56,493 nucleotides of DNA from SIG607 sp045537575 (GCA_045537575.1 JAZSPU010000026.1:1-56493); one strand, 5' to 3'. Numbered from the stretch's first letter, positions 33,065 through 41,495 are shown. A program made the numbers and translations. Notes: a model not told the origin generated them from the letters alone.

Positions 33065-33853
33065 TTATAAGCCCAACAGTTTTTCTGCATTTTTATGGGT
33101 AATTTTTTCCATATCCTCTTTTGAAATGTTAAGGGAATTTAATAATCTTAATTCCATTTCGGCATTGTGCCAAGGACTATCGGTGCCGAAAAGCAGTTTA
33201 TCTGCGCCATGTTTTTCCAAAATCTTTTCAAAATAGAATTTCGGCTGAGTGCCGTATGCATAGGAGGTATCAAAATAAATATTTTTACCCGCTAAATGCT
33301 TTAAAACACCTTCACCACAGCCTACTCCGCCCCAATGAGCCGCAATTACGGGAGAGGAAAACCAGTCCAGCGCCCTTTCCATTTTTTCGGGAGTAGCCCC
33401 ATAGGGCGGCGCATAGCCGTAATCGTTACCCGCGTGAAAAACCGTAATTAAGGAAAGCTCACTAATCTTTTTATAAATGGGCTTTAATTTAATATCATCC
33501 ACGTTAAAGCCCTGATAATCGGGATGAAGCTTAACTCCCTTTAGTCCCAGTTCCTTTATTCTTTCGATTTCCTCTAAAACGTCCTCGCTGTAGGGATAAA
33601 CCGAACCAAATGCAATAATACTATCCTTATTAATAGAGGCGGCAAAATCATTAACCGATTTTTGCTGATGAGCATTTGTTGCAATACTCAGCACCACGCT
33701 TTTATCTACCCCGCTCTTTTCCATAAGAGCGTTAAGTCCACTTACGGTTCCATTGGTATAAGGGGTAAGACCGCCCGAAACAAAGGAAAGCTTTTCTATG
33801 GCTTTTTCAGCAATTTTATCGGGAAAACAATGTGTATGAAAATATATAAGCAT
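33065..33853 (-). CDS. amidohydrolase-2 family metal-dependent hydrolase
   Basis: TIM-barrel hydrolase of the amidohydrolase-2 family (262 residues). The first metal site IYFHTHCFPD is at the N-terminus, KLHPDYQG in the middle, and FHAGNDYG and IAAHWGG supply further histidines. LLFGTDSPWH carries the catalytic aspartate. The reaction could be decarboxylation or hydrolysis of a small acid; nothing nearby tells which. AAAGGTGA precedes the ATG at 33853. An ATG at 33880 lies at the promoter -10 and is rejected. Confidence 0.82.
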   Translation of the reverse strand: MLIYFHTHCFPDKIAEKAIEKLSFVSGGLTPYTNGTVSGLNALMEKSGVDKSVVLSIATNAHQQKSVNDFAASINKDSIIAFGSVYPYSEDVLEEIERIKELGLKGVKLHPDYQGFNVDDIKLKPIYKKISELSLITVFHAGNDYGYAPPYGATPEKMERALDWFSSPVIAAHWGGVGCGEGVLKHLAGKNIYFDTSYAYGTQPKFYFEKILEKHGADKLLFGTDSPWHNAEMELRLLNSLNISKEDMEKITHKNAEKLLGL

Positions 33854-33871
33854 ATTTATCACCTTTTCAGC

Positions 33872-33900
33872 ATTATACATCTATTTTTCCTCTAAAGCAA
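33872..33900 (-). promoter_or_regulatory. promoter of the amidohydrolase gene
   Basis: On the minus strand TTGCTT (33895-33900), 17-bp spacer, TATAAT (33872-33877), about 20 bp before the start codon. Confidence 0.65.
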
Positions 33901-34028
33901 GTTTTTAAGCGTATCTTTATGCAGTTTTTGTTCAAAAATATATTATATTGGATTTAATAAACTTGACTGTTGAAAGAACGCGAAAAATGTGGTAAAATAT
34001 CATCATCAAAACTAAGAGGAAGTAAATT

Positions 34029-35564
34029 ATGTTACATTTAAAAAGCTATAGCGGACATATACGAAATCACAAGGCTCTCGCAGAAGAACTCATTATAGAA
34101 AAAAATCTGCCGAGAGAAAAAAGAGAAGAAGAAATAATAATCAAAGCCTATGAAAAATGGGGAAATGAAATGGGACTTCATTTACACGGAATGTTCTCCT
34201 TCGCCCTTTATAATGATGAAGATGATAGCTACGTTTTTATAAGGGATCCCTTTGGCACAAAGCCTTTTTACTATTATCTTACCGAAAAGGGTATTCTTTT
34301 CGGTACTACCATAAGAGAAATTATGGTACAGGACGGCTTTAAAAAGGTTCTTAACGATAAGCTTTTACAAATCTATCTTACCATGACATATACAACGGGG
34401 GATGAAACCTTCTTTGAAGGGGTTAAAAAGCTTCTCCCCGGCAGAGTAATGACCTATAAAAACGGCCAAATCAATATTTCTCGTTATTGGCGTCCCGAGT
34501 TTAAACCCGATTACAGTAAAACATTAGATGAATGGGCTGACGAAATTCACTCCACCCTTAAAACCATTATGGCAGAGGTTAAGGACGAGGACGAATACGT
34601 AGAAAGCTTTTTATCGGGCGGTGTTGACTCCTCCTACGTTCTTGCTATGTCGGATGCTAAATTTGCTAACTCCTGCGGATATGATGATTCCCGTCTTGAC
34701 GAATCGGGACTTGCAAAAGAAACTGCCGATATACTAAAAAGAAACTTCAACCGCTGTCTTATTACACCCGAGGCTTATTTCAGCATTGTTCCCTACGTTA
34801 TGTATAATATGGAGCAGCCTTTAGGTGATGCCTCTGCCGTTGCCTTTGCGCTGGGTTGCATCGGTACTGCAAAAGGCACAAAGATTTGTTATTCGGGCGA
34901 AGGCGCAGACGAATTTTTCGGCGGTTACAATATGTATAGAAACGCCCAGCGCTACGGCGATAACCTTAAGACCTTCTACGTTGGTAACACCAATATTATG
35001 AAGGAAGATGAAAAGAAGGTTATTCTTAAAAAGTATTATGAAAATTTCCTTCCCATAGATTTAGTAAAGGATATTTACAGCGAAAACGAGCATCTTGATC
35101 CCCTTTCAAAGATGACCGACGTGGATATTCAGGTTTGGCTTGAAGGCGATATTTATCTTAACGTTGATAAAATGAGCCGTGCCGCAGGGCTTGAAGTCAG
35201 AATGCCCCTTACCGACCTGCGAATTTTTGATATTGCTTCACGTATTCCCCCTGAGCTTAAAGTAAACGAAGAACAAAACAAGGTTGCGCTTCGTACTGCC
35301 GCTTCCAAGGTGCTTCCCGAGGAAATCGCCTTTAGAAAGAAGCTCGGTTTTGTTGTTCCTATCAGAATGTGGATGGCAGACGAAAGATACAACGGCGACG
35401 TTAAGGCAAAGTTTAATAGCGAAATTGCTGAAAAGTTCTTTAACCTTGATGAAATCAACGCAATTTTTGATGATTACATCGGCGGCAACAGCGACAACTG
35501 GAGAAAGGTATGGACAATATATACCTTCCTCGTTTGGTATGAAGAATACTTTATCAAACGCTAA
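34029..35564 (+). CDS. asparagine synthase-like protein lacking the glutaminase nucleophile
   Basis: AsnB-type ATP-dependent amidoligase of 511 residues. The C-terminal synthetase domain is complete: the PP-loop SGGVDSS is at 196-202, with YSGEGADEFFGGYNMYR and GLEVRMPLTDLRIFDIASR later. The N-terminal glutaminase domain is cut short: it begins in the region equivalent to YNGEIYN (here YSGHIRNHKAL), so the first ~60-70 residues, with the catalytic Cys of normal AsnB (Met-Cys-Gly), are absent. A ribosome site AGAGGAAG lies right before this ATG, so this is the native start. It is probably ammonia-dependent or acts on another acid. Single gene. Confidence 0.85.
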   Translation: MLHLKSYSGHIRNHKALAEELIIEKNLPREKREEEIIIKAYEKWGNEMGLHLHGMFSFALYNDEDDSYVFIRDPFGTKPFYYYLTEKGILFGTTIREIMVQDGFKKVLNDKLLQIYLTMTYTTGDETFFEGVKKLLPGRVMTYKNGQINISRYWRPEFKPDYSKTLDEWADEIHSTLKTIMAEVKDEDEYVESFLSGGVDSSYVLAMSDAKFANSCGYDDSRLDESGLAKETADILKRNFNRCLITPEAYFSIVPYVMYNMEQPLGDASAVAFALGCIGTAKGTKICYSGEGADEFFGGYNMYRNAQRYGDNLKTFYVGNTNIMKEDEKKVILKKYYENFLPIDLVKDIYSENEHLDPLSKMTDVDIQVWLEGDIYLNVDKMSRAAGLEVRMPLTDLRIFDIASRIPPELKVNEEQNKVALRTAASKVLPEEIAFRKKLGFVVPIRMWMADERYNGDVKAKFNSEIAEKFFNLDEINAIFDDYIGGNSDNWRKVWTIYTFLVWYEEYFIKR

Positions 35565-35578
35565 AAAACACGGCAAAC

Positions 35579-35854
35579 GGAGCGCTCACTTAGAGATAAA
35601 CCGCCTAAAAAAGTAAATTTTTGCGGTCTAATGTGTTAAAAAGACACGGTATGCGTCAGCATTACCGTGTCTTTTCGTCTGTTATCCCACTAAAAATTTA
35701 TCTTTTTTAGGTGCACACAGTTTTGTAGTCTAAAAATTTGTACTAATCACAACGCCGACAAACTGCAGAAATACTTTGTGTCTTTCAAAGTTTGAGGCAA
35801 AGTGATGGGGCAAATTTTTGCTCCAAATCCGATTTATCCCTAAGTGAGCGCTCC
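35579..35854. repeat. long inverted-repeat element spanning two convergent gene ends
   Basis: GGAGCGCTCACTTAG at 35579-35593 continues as aGATAAAcCG and is matched in inverse at 35830-35854 (TTTATCcCTAAGTGAGCGCT and flanks), 22 or more of 25 positions. The right arm lies in the coding end of the YhcC-like gene. Nested inside is a second inverted pair: CCTAAAAAAGTAAATTTTT (from 35604) and its relative on the other strand (about 35687-35713). The asnB-like terminator lies between. It looks like a nonautonomous insertion or a foldback. Confidence 0.65.
35638..35676 (+). terminator. terminator after the asparagine synthase-like gene
   Basis: AAAGACACGGTA pairs with TACCGTGTCTTT, with an inner TGC/GCA helix, followed by T residues. 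Confidence 0.85.
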
Positions 35855-36729
35855 GAATTATCGGAACTTTTTATATATTCATTTAAAAAATTTAGTACCT
35901 TTTTCTTGTCTGCGCTCCAAAGGGGAGCTATAAGATTTTTCTTTGCTCCGTCTCCCGTAATTCTGTGAACGCACGCTGTGTCGGGCAGCAAGTTAAGACA
36001 GCTTTTTAAAATTTTTGCATATTCTTCTAAGGATAAAACCTTTATTTTGCCCTCGTTATATTCTTTTTCAAGGTCGGTGTCCTTTAAAACGTGGAGCAAA
36101 TGAAACTTAAAGCCGTCGCTTCCTATATTGACTACTTGACGAACTGTTTCTAAAATATCTTCTTGAGTTTCATCGGGAAGTCCTATGATAATATGTGTGA
36201 CAACCTCAATGTCTGCCGCTTTAAGACGTTTTACCGCGTCAAAGTAAACCTCGCTTTTATAACCTCTGCGTATATACTGTGCGGTTCTGTCGTGAACGGT
36301 CTGAAGACCAAGCTCAATAGATACGGGTTTTATTTTATTGATTTCCTTTAAAAGCTCTATTTTTTCTTGCTCTAAACAGTCGGGACGTGTGCCTATGGCA
36401 AGGCCTACTATGTAGTCGGGCTCTATGGCACTGTAAAATAACTCTTTGAGCTTCTCAATTGGAGCATAGGTGTTGGTAAAGGATTGAAAATAGGCGATGT
36501 ATTTACCGCTTTTGTTTTTTGCTTTTACTCTTTCTTTGGCTCTTTCAAGCTGAAGGGAAATGCTCTCGCAGCTTTTTTCGGCAAATTCACCGCTACCCGT
36601 ACAAAAAATACAGCCTTTACTACCCAGAGTACCATCACGGTTAGGGCAGGTAAAACCACCGTCCAGAGATAATTTGTAAACCTTTTCTCCAAACCTTTCT
36701 CTGTAATGCTCGTTAAGGGTTTTATACAT
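35785..36729 (-). CDS. radical SAM protein, YhcC family (TIGR01212)
   Basis: Radical S-adenosylmethionine enzyme of the YhcC type, function unsettled. The N-terminus has the family's cysteine pattern Cys28-x11-Cys40-x2-Cys43 (FTCPNRDGTLGSKGCIFC), whose spacing differs from classic CX3CX2C. Conserved segments include YFQSFTNTYAP, VGLAIGTRPDCL and ELGLQTVHDRTAQYIRRGY. The last ~20 residues (from SERSLRDKSD) are coded inside one arm of an inverted repeat, so the native C-terminus may have been replaced. Total length of 314 is normal. An extended -10 promoter lies at 36751-36778. Confidence 0.88.
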   Translation of the reverse strand: MYKTLNEHYRERFGEKVYKLSLDGGFTCPNRDGTLGSKGCIFCTGSGEFAEKSCESISLQLERAKERVKAKNKSGKYIAYFQSFTNTYAPIEKLKELFYSAIEPDYIVGLAIGTRPDCLEQEKIELLKEINKIKPVSIELGLQTVHDRTAQYIRRGYKSEVYFDAVKRLKAADIEVVTHIIIGLPDETQEDILETVRQVVNIGSDGFKFHLLHVLKDTDLEKEYNEGKIKVLSLEEYAKILKSCLNLLPDTACVHRITGDGAKKNLIAPLWSADKKKVLNFLNEYIKSSDNSERSLRDKSDLEQKFAPSLCLKL

Positions 36730-36750
36730 AGTACCACCTGCCTTAAATTA

Positions 36751-36778
36751 ATTATAGCATAACGGTTAAAAAAATCAA
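36751..36778 (-). promoter_or_regulatory. promoter of the YhcC-like gene
   Basis: On the minus strand TTGATT (36773-36778), 16-bp spacer, extended -10 TGCTATAAT (hexamer 36751-36756). Confidence 0.6.
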
Positions 36779-36859
36779 TTGTCATATAAGAAATACAAAT
36801 TTTTGATGGAAAGTGAAAATTTGATGTGATATATTGTTTATTAAGAAAGGATGATTGTT

Positions 36860-37996
36860 TTGGATTTTCAACCAATAATTGATTATATAGAAAATGTTTT
36901 GCGAAGCGAAAGGGGTGCTCCGGGTTGTGATATAAAGATTATGAAAGAGCACGAAACCCTTTTTAGATACAAAAGCGGTGTATCTGATTATAAAGGCATT
37001 AAAGACATAAATGAAAATAATATATACAGAATTTATTCCTGTACCAAGGTTATAACCTGTACGGCAGCGCTTCAACTTTTTGAAAAGGGAAAAATTTGTC
37101 TTGAGGATCCTGTAAGTAAGTATTTGCCAAACTTTAAAAATGCCTTTCTTATTAAAGACGGTGAAAAAGTTGCGCCCAAATCTGCTGTAACAATTCGACA
37201 TCTGTTTACTATGAGCGCAGGACTGGATTATGATTTTTGGAAAGAGCCGGTCAAAAAACTTTTAAAAGAAAATCCTATGGCAAGTACCACCGAAATCATA
37301 AACGAACTTGCTTTAGCGCCTCTTAACTTTGAACCCGGCGAAAAGTTCTTATACAGTCTTTGCCACGACGTTTTGGGGGCGGTAATTGAAGTTGTATCCG
37401 GAATGAAATTCTCCGATTACTTAAATGAAAATATATTTATCCCCCTTGGCATGAAAAGAACGACATTTAAAATTCCAATCTTAGAGCAAAGTGACGTGGT
37501 GGACGAATATATTTGCAATGAGCCGGGGGTTATAACTCTCTTTACCGATAACAATAGATATGAGAAATTTAAAAATTACGAAAGCGGCGGCGGAGGACTT
37601 TATTCAACCGTTGACGACTACAGTATATTTGCCGATGCACTGGCTAATGGTGGAATAGGTGCTAACGGTAATAGGATTTTAAAGGCTGAAACTATTGATT
37701 TAATGCGCACCGAACAACTAAAGGAATATACAATGAATTCGCAGTTTGGCTGTGCCGCAGGACCCGGTTATGGTTATGGACTTGGCGTTAGAACTTTAAT
37801 AGATAAAACAGGCGGTCAACGTTCTAATATAGGCGAGTTCGGCTGGGATGGTGTGGCAGGTTCCTATGTATTAATAGACCCTAAAGAAAAGCTATCTATA
37901 TTTTTTGCAATGCAGGTTCGTACTTGGCCTAGACTTATCGGTTGCGGCCATGCACCGCTAAGGGATTTGACATATGAGGTATTAGGAATAAAATAA
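36860..37996 (+). CDS. beta-lactamase-fold serine hydrolase
   Basis: Penicillin-binding-protein/class C beta-lactamase-like hydrolase (378 residues). The nucleophile motif SCTK is at 60-63 and the catalytic tyrosine is probably Tyr165 (FLYSLCHDVLG). A glycine-rich C-terminal strand (FGWDGVAGSYVLIDP) stands in for the KTG/HxG motif. No signal peptide, so it is a cytoplasmic esterase/amidase rather than a resistance enzyme. Start: TTG at 36860 has AAAGG 9 nt upstream; an in-frame ATG at 36851 abuts that site and is less likely. Confidence 0.85.
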   Translation: MDFQPIIDYIENVLRSERGAPGCDIKIMKEHETLFRYKSGVSDYKGIKDINENNIYRIYSCTKVITCTAALQLFEKGKICLEDPVSKYLPNFKNAFLIKDGEKVAPKSAVTIRHLFTMSAGLDYDFWKEPVKKLLKENPMASTTEIINELALAPLNFEPGEKFLYSLCHDVLGAVIEVVSGMKFSDYLNENIFIPLGMKRTTFKIPILEQSDVVDEYICNEPGVITLFTDNNRYEKFKNYESGGGGLYSTVDDYSIFADALANGGIGANGNRILKAETIDLMRTEQLKEYTMNSQFGCAAGPGYGYGLGVRTLIDKTGGQRSNIGEFGWDGVAGSYVLIDPKEKLSIFFAMQVRTWPRLIGCGHAPLRDLTYEVLGIK

Positions 37997-37999
37997 TTT

Positions 38000-38034
38000 A
38001 AACCGCTTATCAACATTAGTTGATGAGCGGTTTT
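38000..38034 (+). terminator. terminator after the serine hydrolase gene
   Basis: AACCGCTTATCAAC (38001-38014) pairs with GTTGATGAGCGGTT (38019-38032) with one G-T pair, then TT. Confidence 0.8.
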
Positions 38035-38149
38035 GTGCCTGAAAAAGAAGAGGACGAAAACCGAGAAATTTGCTTAATTTGATGAAGATTTATAATTGTA
38101 CTGCATAGATAAATTTATAAAGCCGTTGCACACATTTTGATTAACGACT

Positions 38150-38515
38150 TCAAACTTCCAAAAGTGCTTTAATTATATTTGTACCTATTCCTTGCTTCTT
38201 AAACTCTTCGTTCATCAGAAAAAGTCCTATATAAAAAGTCTGTTTGTCAGGATAACCATATAACGCAAATATAGTACAAACAGGTTTTCCGTTATACGAA
38301 ATCCCTATATTATATACATTTTCCTTTGGAAAATCATTTGGACAATATTCAATTGTTTCAATGATAGTTTCTTTAGTTGCTGCTTGTCCGTCTGTCAATA
38401 GATAATATTCTTTATTACAATAGAAAATTTCTTCGTATTTCTCAAAATTATCAGTTGTAATCCGTTCTATAACAAACTCAGACAACCGCAATTGCATATT
38501 TTCGTACAAATTCAT
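38150..38515 (-). CDS. GNAT-family acetyltransferase, C-terminally shortened
   Basis: Acetyltransferase-like protein of 121 residues. Strands 2-4 and the acetyl-CoA pyrophosphate loop KKQGIGTNIIKAL are present, but the protein stops after ALLEV, losing the last helix and strands (about 30-40 residues) of the fold. The next bases in another frame read LKSLIKMCATAL before a new stop, which suggests a frameshift. It may be inactive. The substrate is unknown. The ribosome site is weak. It lies 19 bp after the four-helix protein gene. Confidence 0.6.
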   Translation of the reverse strand: MNLYENMQLRLSEFVIERITTDNFEKYEEIFYCNKEYYLLTDGQAATKETIIETIEYCPNDFPKENVYNIGISYNGKPVCTIFALYGYPDKQTFYIGLFLMNEEFKKQGIGTNIIKALLEV

Positions 38516-38534
38516 TCATTTACACCATTTTTAA

Positions 38535-38885
38535 CTATTTGTTTAATTTGCTTTTCGCTGTATTGATTGACGTAACAAGTAATTTCTTAACTTCTATACA
38601 CTTTTCTAAAATATCATTATTTTCATAGTATCCGCTTTCGATTAAAAGTTCCAGCCAATATTCGCTCTCTGAACATTCTTTAAGTGCAATTTGAAGTTTG
38701 GCAATAAAATCAGCCGTACGGTGTCCATAAAACGCTTCACGAATGTTTGCACCAACGCTTGTACCACTACGGATAAGTTGGTTAGTTAAAACACTTTCCC
38801 TTTTAGTTTGTTTTACATAGTTACAAACTTTTATAATCTGTAAAGCAAATTCATTAGATTTTATAATCAACGGACTATTATCCAT
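38535..38885 (-). CDS. four-helix bundle protein (23S rRNA intervening-sequence type)
   Basis: A 116-residue helical protein of the S23/IVP family (PF05635). Signature segments are LTNQLIRSGTSVGANIREA and DFIAKLQIALKECSESEYWL. Family members occur inside 23S rRNA intervening sequences or as free genes, often near diversity-generating retroelements; none is here, and no function is established. The ATG at 38885 is preceded by GGCGGT; an ATG at 38903 would add six residues. The GNAT gene follows. Confidence 0.85.
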   Translation of the reverse strand: MDNSPLIIKSNEFALQIIKVCNYVKQTKRESVLTNQLIRSGTSVGANIREAFYGHRTADFIAKLQIALKECSESEYWLELLIESGYYENNDILEKCIEVKKLLVTSINTAKSKLNK

Positions 38886-38909
38886 ACTATTACCGCCTTC
38901 CATATTTTC

Positions 38910-39082
38910 ATTATACCACTATGAAATAAAAAGAGCAAGGCAAAGCCTTGCAAAAACACTTATTACCTATTACTTTTTACTTATTACTTCCCAAAAATCC
39001 CGTGAAAACTTTATTTGAAGTAAGAGTGAAAAGGTAAGAAGTAAGAAGTAAAAATCCCGCCCACTTACGTGAACGGGATTTT
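38910..39082. repeat. tRNA-downstream structured repeat, copy 2
   Basis: Same design as 22-189, in plus order: ATTATACCACTA, A-rich tract, the identical palindrome GCAAGGCAAAGCCTTGC (38935-38951), an ATTACT-type tract, the arm AAAATCCCGT (38994-39003), an AGTGAA/AGTAAG-type tract, and the inverted arm ACGGGATTTT (39073-39082). The palindrome and tracts are shared between copies; the arm sequence is different in each copy and matches the local tRNA terminator. Confidence 0.6.
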
Positions 39083-39083
39083 T
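39048..39083 (-). terminator. terminator of tRNA-Cys
   Basis: On the minus strand AAAATCCCG pairs with CGGGATTTTT around a 14-base loop, then a T-rich stretch. Confidence 0.7.
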
Positions 39084-39157
39084 GGAGGCACCACCCGGAT
39101 TTGAACCGGGGCATAAAGGTTTTGCAGACCTCTGCCTTACCGCTTGGCTATGGTGCC
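39083..39157 (-). tRNA. tRNA-Cys (GCA)
   Basis: A 75-nt minus-strand cloverleaf. The acceptor arm is GGCACCA paired with TGGTGCC, the anticodon loop is CTGCAAA (GCA), the T loop is GGTTCAAATCC, and CCA is encoded at 39083-39085. The discriminator base is T (U73), typical of cysteine tRNA. Confidence 0.95.
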
Positions 39158-39172
39158 GTGTCAACGCTGACA

Positions 39173-39201
39173 ATTATATCATAACGAAATTTTTTTGTCA
39201 A
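39173..39201 (-). promoter_or_regulatory. consensus promoter of tRNA-Cys
   Basis: On the minus strand TTGACA (39196-39201), 17-bp spacer, TATAAT (39173-39178). Confidence 0.8.
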
Positions 39202-39245
39202 GATATATTTTTGCAGTTTTTTCTTTAAATTTAACTTATCTTCTC

Positions 39246-39274
39246 TTGCCGAATGGTTATATATATGTTATAAT
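39246..39274 (+). promoter_or_regulatory. promoter of the 39307-43414 cluster
   Basis: TTGCCG (39246-39251), 17-bp spacer, extended -10 TGTTATAAT (hexamer 39269-39274). Confidence 0.6.
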
Positions 39275-39306
39275 ATGTTAGATTATACTGGGTTGGGGTG
39301 TTTTTT

Positions 39307-39942
39307 ATGAAAAAAGTACTTTTAATGATTTTGATTTTATTACTTACTGTATCTTTTTGTGGTTGCGGTGGAAAGGAAAATGACGCTGATCATAATCATG
39401 ACCATAATCATTCCGAGGAAATTCAGCAGCTTGATCCCGAAGAGGTTATAAGGGTGTATCTTGACGTAAGGCTTTATAAAAATCTTCTTGGTGAAGAGTT
39501 TGAATTTGCTCTAAGCGAAAAAGATACTGAAAAAGGCTTTTTAACCGTAAAAAAACATGACGATAATACGGCTGTGTTTACTATAAAAAGAAAGGATTTT
39601 AACGCCTTTAAGGAAGGTCTTCTTTCTTCGAGAAAAAGCATTTTTGATGATTATAGCAAAAACAGCGATAAGTACTCGGTTAAGAAGGTTGAATATAATT
39701 CTGATATCACCCAAATTACCGTTACTGTTGACAGAACCGTATATAACCCCAAGATATCTTCCCGTGACAAAGAACATATTGACGCATCTAATACTATTTC
39801 GGGTTGCGGAAGAAACGCAACTATGTACCATATGTATAATCTGGGAGAAATAGAAAAATGCACAGTTACAGTTAAAGATTTGGGAGGAAACTTATTGGAA
39901 ACTCGAGTTTATCCCGATAAGGTATTGGAGGAATTAAGATGA
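39307..39942 (+). CDS. His-rich lipoprotein of unknown function
   Basis: A 211-residue exported lipoprotein. The signal peptide ends VSFCGC, so the mature protein starts at a cysteine near residue 20. Immediately after it is a metal-binding-like stretch HNHDHNHSEE. The body is beta-rich and I do not recognise it; a CG-rich turn (SGCGRNATMYHMYNLGE) is near the C-terminus. GGGGTG precedes the ATG at 39307, while an in-frame GTG at 39298 is part of that site. It overlaps the PHP gene by 4 bases, so the two are coupled. Confidence 0.72.
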   Translation: MKKVLLMILILLLTVSFCGCGGKENDADHNHDHNHSEEIQQLDPEEVIRVYLDVRLYKNLLGEEFEFALSEKDTEKGFLTVKKHDDNTAVFTIKRKDFNAFKEGLLSSRKSIFDDYSKNSDKYSVKKVEYNSDITQITVTVDRTVYNPKISSRDKEHIDASNTISGCGRNATMYHMYNLGEIEKCTVTVKDLGGNLLETRVYPDKVLEELR

Positions 39943-40802
39943 TAATTGATAAATTTGGTAACAAACGCTTTAAAGTAGGTCTTCACATACATACAACCCT
40001 TTCTGACGGAAGTGTTAGCCCTGAGGATTCTGCAAGAATTTATAAGGAAGCAGGTTTTGATGCTATTGCCATAACTGACCATTGGAAGTTTGGCGATGAG
40101 CAGGAACTATCGGGACTGAAAATTCTTTCGGGCTGTGAATACAATATGGGCGCTAGTGACACCAGCGTTGACGTTATGCATATTGTCGGCGTTGGAATGA
40201 AGTATGCTCCCGATATTAAAAAAGAGGATGACCGTCAGTACGTAATTGATGAAATTAACAAGGCAGGCGGTATTGCAATACTTGCTCATCCCGCTTGGTC
40301 GCTTAATACCCCTGAGGAAGCATTATGCCTTAAGGGCTTTTCGGCTGTGGAAATTTATAACTCGGTATCTGATGCTAATCAGAGCAGCCGTCCCTATTCG
40401 GGCTACTTTGTTGACCTTATTGCCAATAAGGGTATGTTTTTAAATATTGCCGCTACAGATGATACCCATTACTATAACGGCAGTGACGAAACAAAGTCCT
40501 ATATTATGGTAAAGGCAGAAGGTCTTGAAGATATTTTTGAGGCTATTAAAAACGGCGATTACTACGCTAGTCAGGGACCTGAGGTTCACGTAAGACGTGA
40601 AGGGGATAAGCTTATTTGCGATTGCTCAGAGTGTGTGAAAATCGACTTTTTATCAAACGCCGCTTGGGGTCCCGACAGAATAACAAGAGGAAAAGACCTT
40701 ACCCATGCCGAGTATCAGATTAAACCTTTTGATAAATGGGCGCGTGTTGAGGTTTTGGATGAAAACGGCAATTACGCTTGGAGCAATATTATTAAAATGT
40801 AA
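39939..40802 (+). CDS. PHP-domain metal-dependent phosphoesterase
   Basis: Trinuclear-metal phosphoesterase of the PHP family (287 residues). The ligand motifs are visible: GLHIHTTLSDG (10-25), ITDHWKF, CEYN, ILAHPAW and ATDDTHY. A C-terminal beta domain follows the barrel (from about 215). Comparable proteins act on nucleotide or polysaccharide phosphates; the substrate is unknown. Its start overlaps the lipoprotein stop. Confidence 0.85.
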   Translation: MIIDKFGNKRFKVGLHIHTTLSDGSVSPEDSARIYKEAGFDAIAITDHWKFGDEQELSGLKILSGCEYNMGASDTSVDVMHIVGVGMKYAPDIKKEDDRQYVIDEINKAGGIAILAHPAWSLNTPEEALCLKGFSAVEIYNSVSDANQSSRPYSGYFVDLIANKGMFLNIAATDDTHYYNGSDETKSYIMVKAEGLEDIFEAIKNGDYYASQGPEVHVRREGDKLICDCSECVKIDFLSNAAWGPDRITRGKDLTHAEYQIKPFDKWARVEVLDENGNYAWSNIIKM

Positions 40803-40820
40803 TAAAGCGAGGTTTAATTT

Positions 40821-41495
40821 ATGAAAAAAGTATTAGCTTTAACTTTAGTACTTTTAATTTTAGCTACCTGTTCCGGCTGTCTTTATAAACGTTTTTTGCC
40901 AAATCGTAACGATAATAATATGACAGGCAACATGGCACAGGATTTCGAAAATAATGAAAGCGAACAGATTTCCGAGAAAAACGATTTTGATTATTCATCT
41001 GTAACTATAAAAATGAATACTTCTTATAATGAAGATACCTACAAGGAAACTGCAACGATTTTTGCTCAGGATAAAGAGGGAAATACCATTTGGAGCAGAG
41101 AAACAGACGCTTATGACGTTGCTCAGCTTGAAAGCTTTACCGAAATAGGAAAAAACGGTTCCAAATACTACTATACCGAGGGCGGAACGGTTGTTGCTCT
41201 TGATATTGAAACAGGGGTAGTCGCTTGGAAAAACAGTGATTTCGGCGGTTATTCGGTTCGCTACGTTTTCGGTGAGGAATCTATGTATCTTTGCGGTTTC
41301 TTCGGCCCCGATTTCTTTGAGGTTTCCTATGACGGAACTACCGTTAAGAGAATTGAAACAATTAATGAAAATTATTGGCATACAAGAGATATTAAAGATG
41401 CCGGTGGTAAAATTGCCGTTACCTTTGATTCAAGCGAAGACGGCAACGGCGGTACCTTTTATATTGACAAAAAGACCTATAGCATAACAAAATAA
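40821..41495 (+). CDS. lipoprotein with PQQ-like beta-propeller repeats
   Basis: A 224-residue lipoprotein. The signal peptide ends CSGC (lipidated Cys20). After a disordered Asn-rich linker the body has two blades reminiscent of PQQ/BamB-type beta-propellers (IFAQDKEGNTIWSRETDAYD; TVVALDIETGVVAWKNSD). The repeats are too few for a closed propeller, so it may oligomerise or be partial. AAAGCGAGG precedes the ATG. Lies 18 bp after the PHP gene. Confidence 0.7.
   Translation: MKKVLALTLVLLILATCSGCLYKRFLPNRNDNNMTGNMAQDFENNESEQISEKNDFDYSSVTIKMNTSYNEDTYKETATIFAQDKEGNTIWSRETDAYDVAQLESFTEIGKNGSKYYYTEGGTVVALDIETGVVAWKNSDFGGYSVRYVFGEESMYLCGFFGPDFFEVSYDGTTVKRIETINENYWHTRDIKDAGGKIAVTFDSSEDGNGGTFYIDKKTYSITK

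Noticed and set aside
38535..38885. Diversity-generating retroelement associated with the four-helix protein
   Set aside because: No reverse transcriptase, template repeat or variable repeat is visible nearby.
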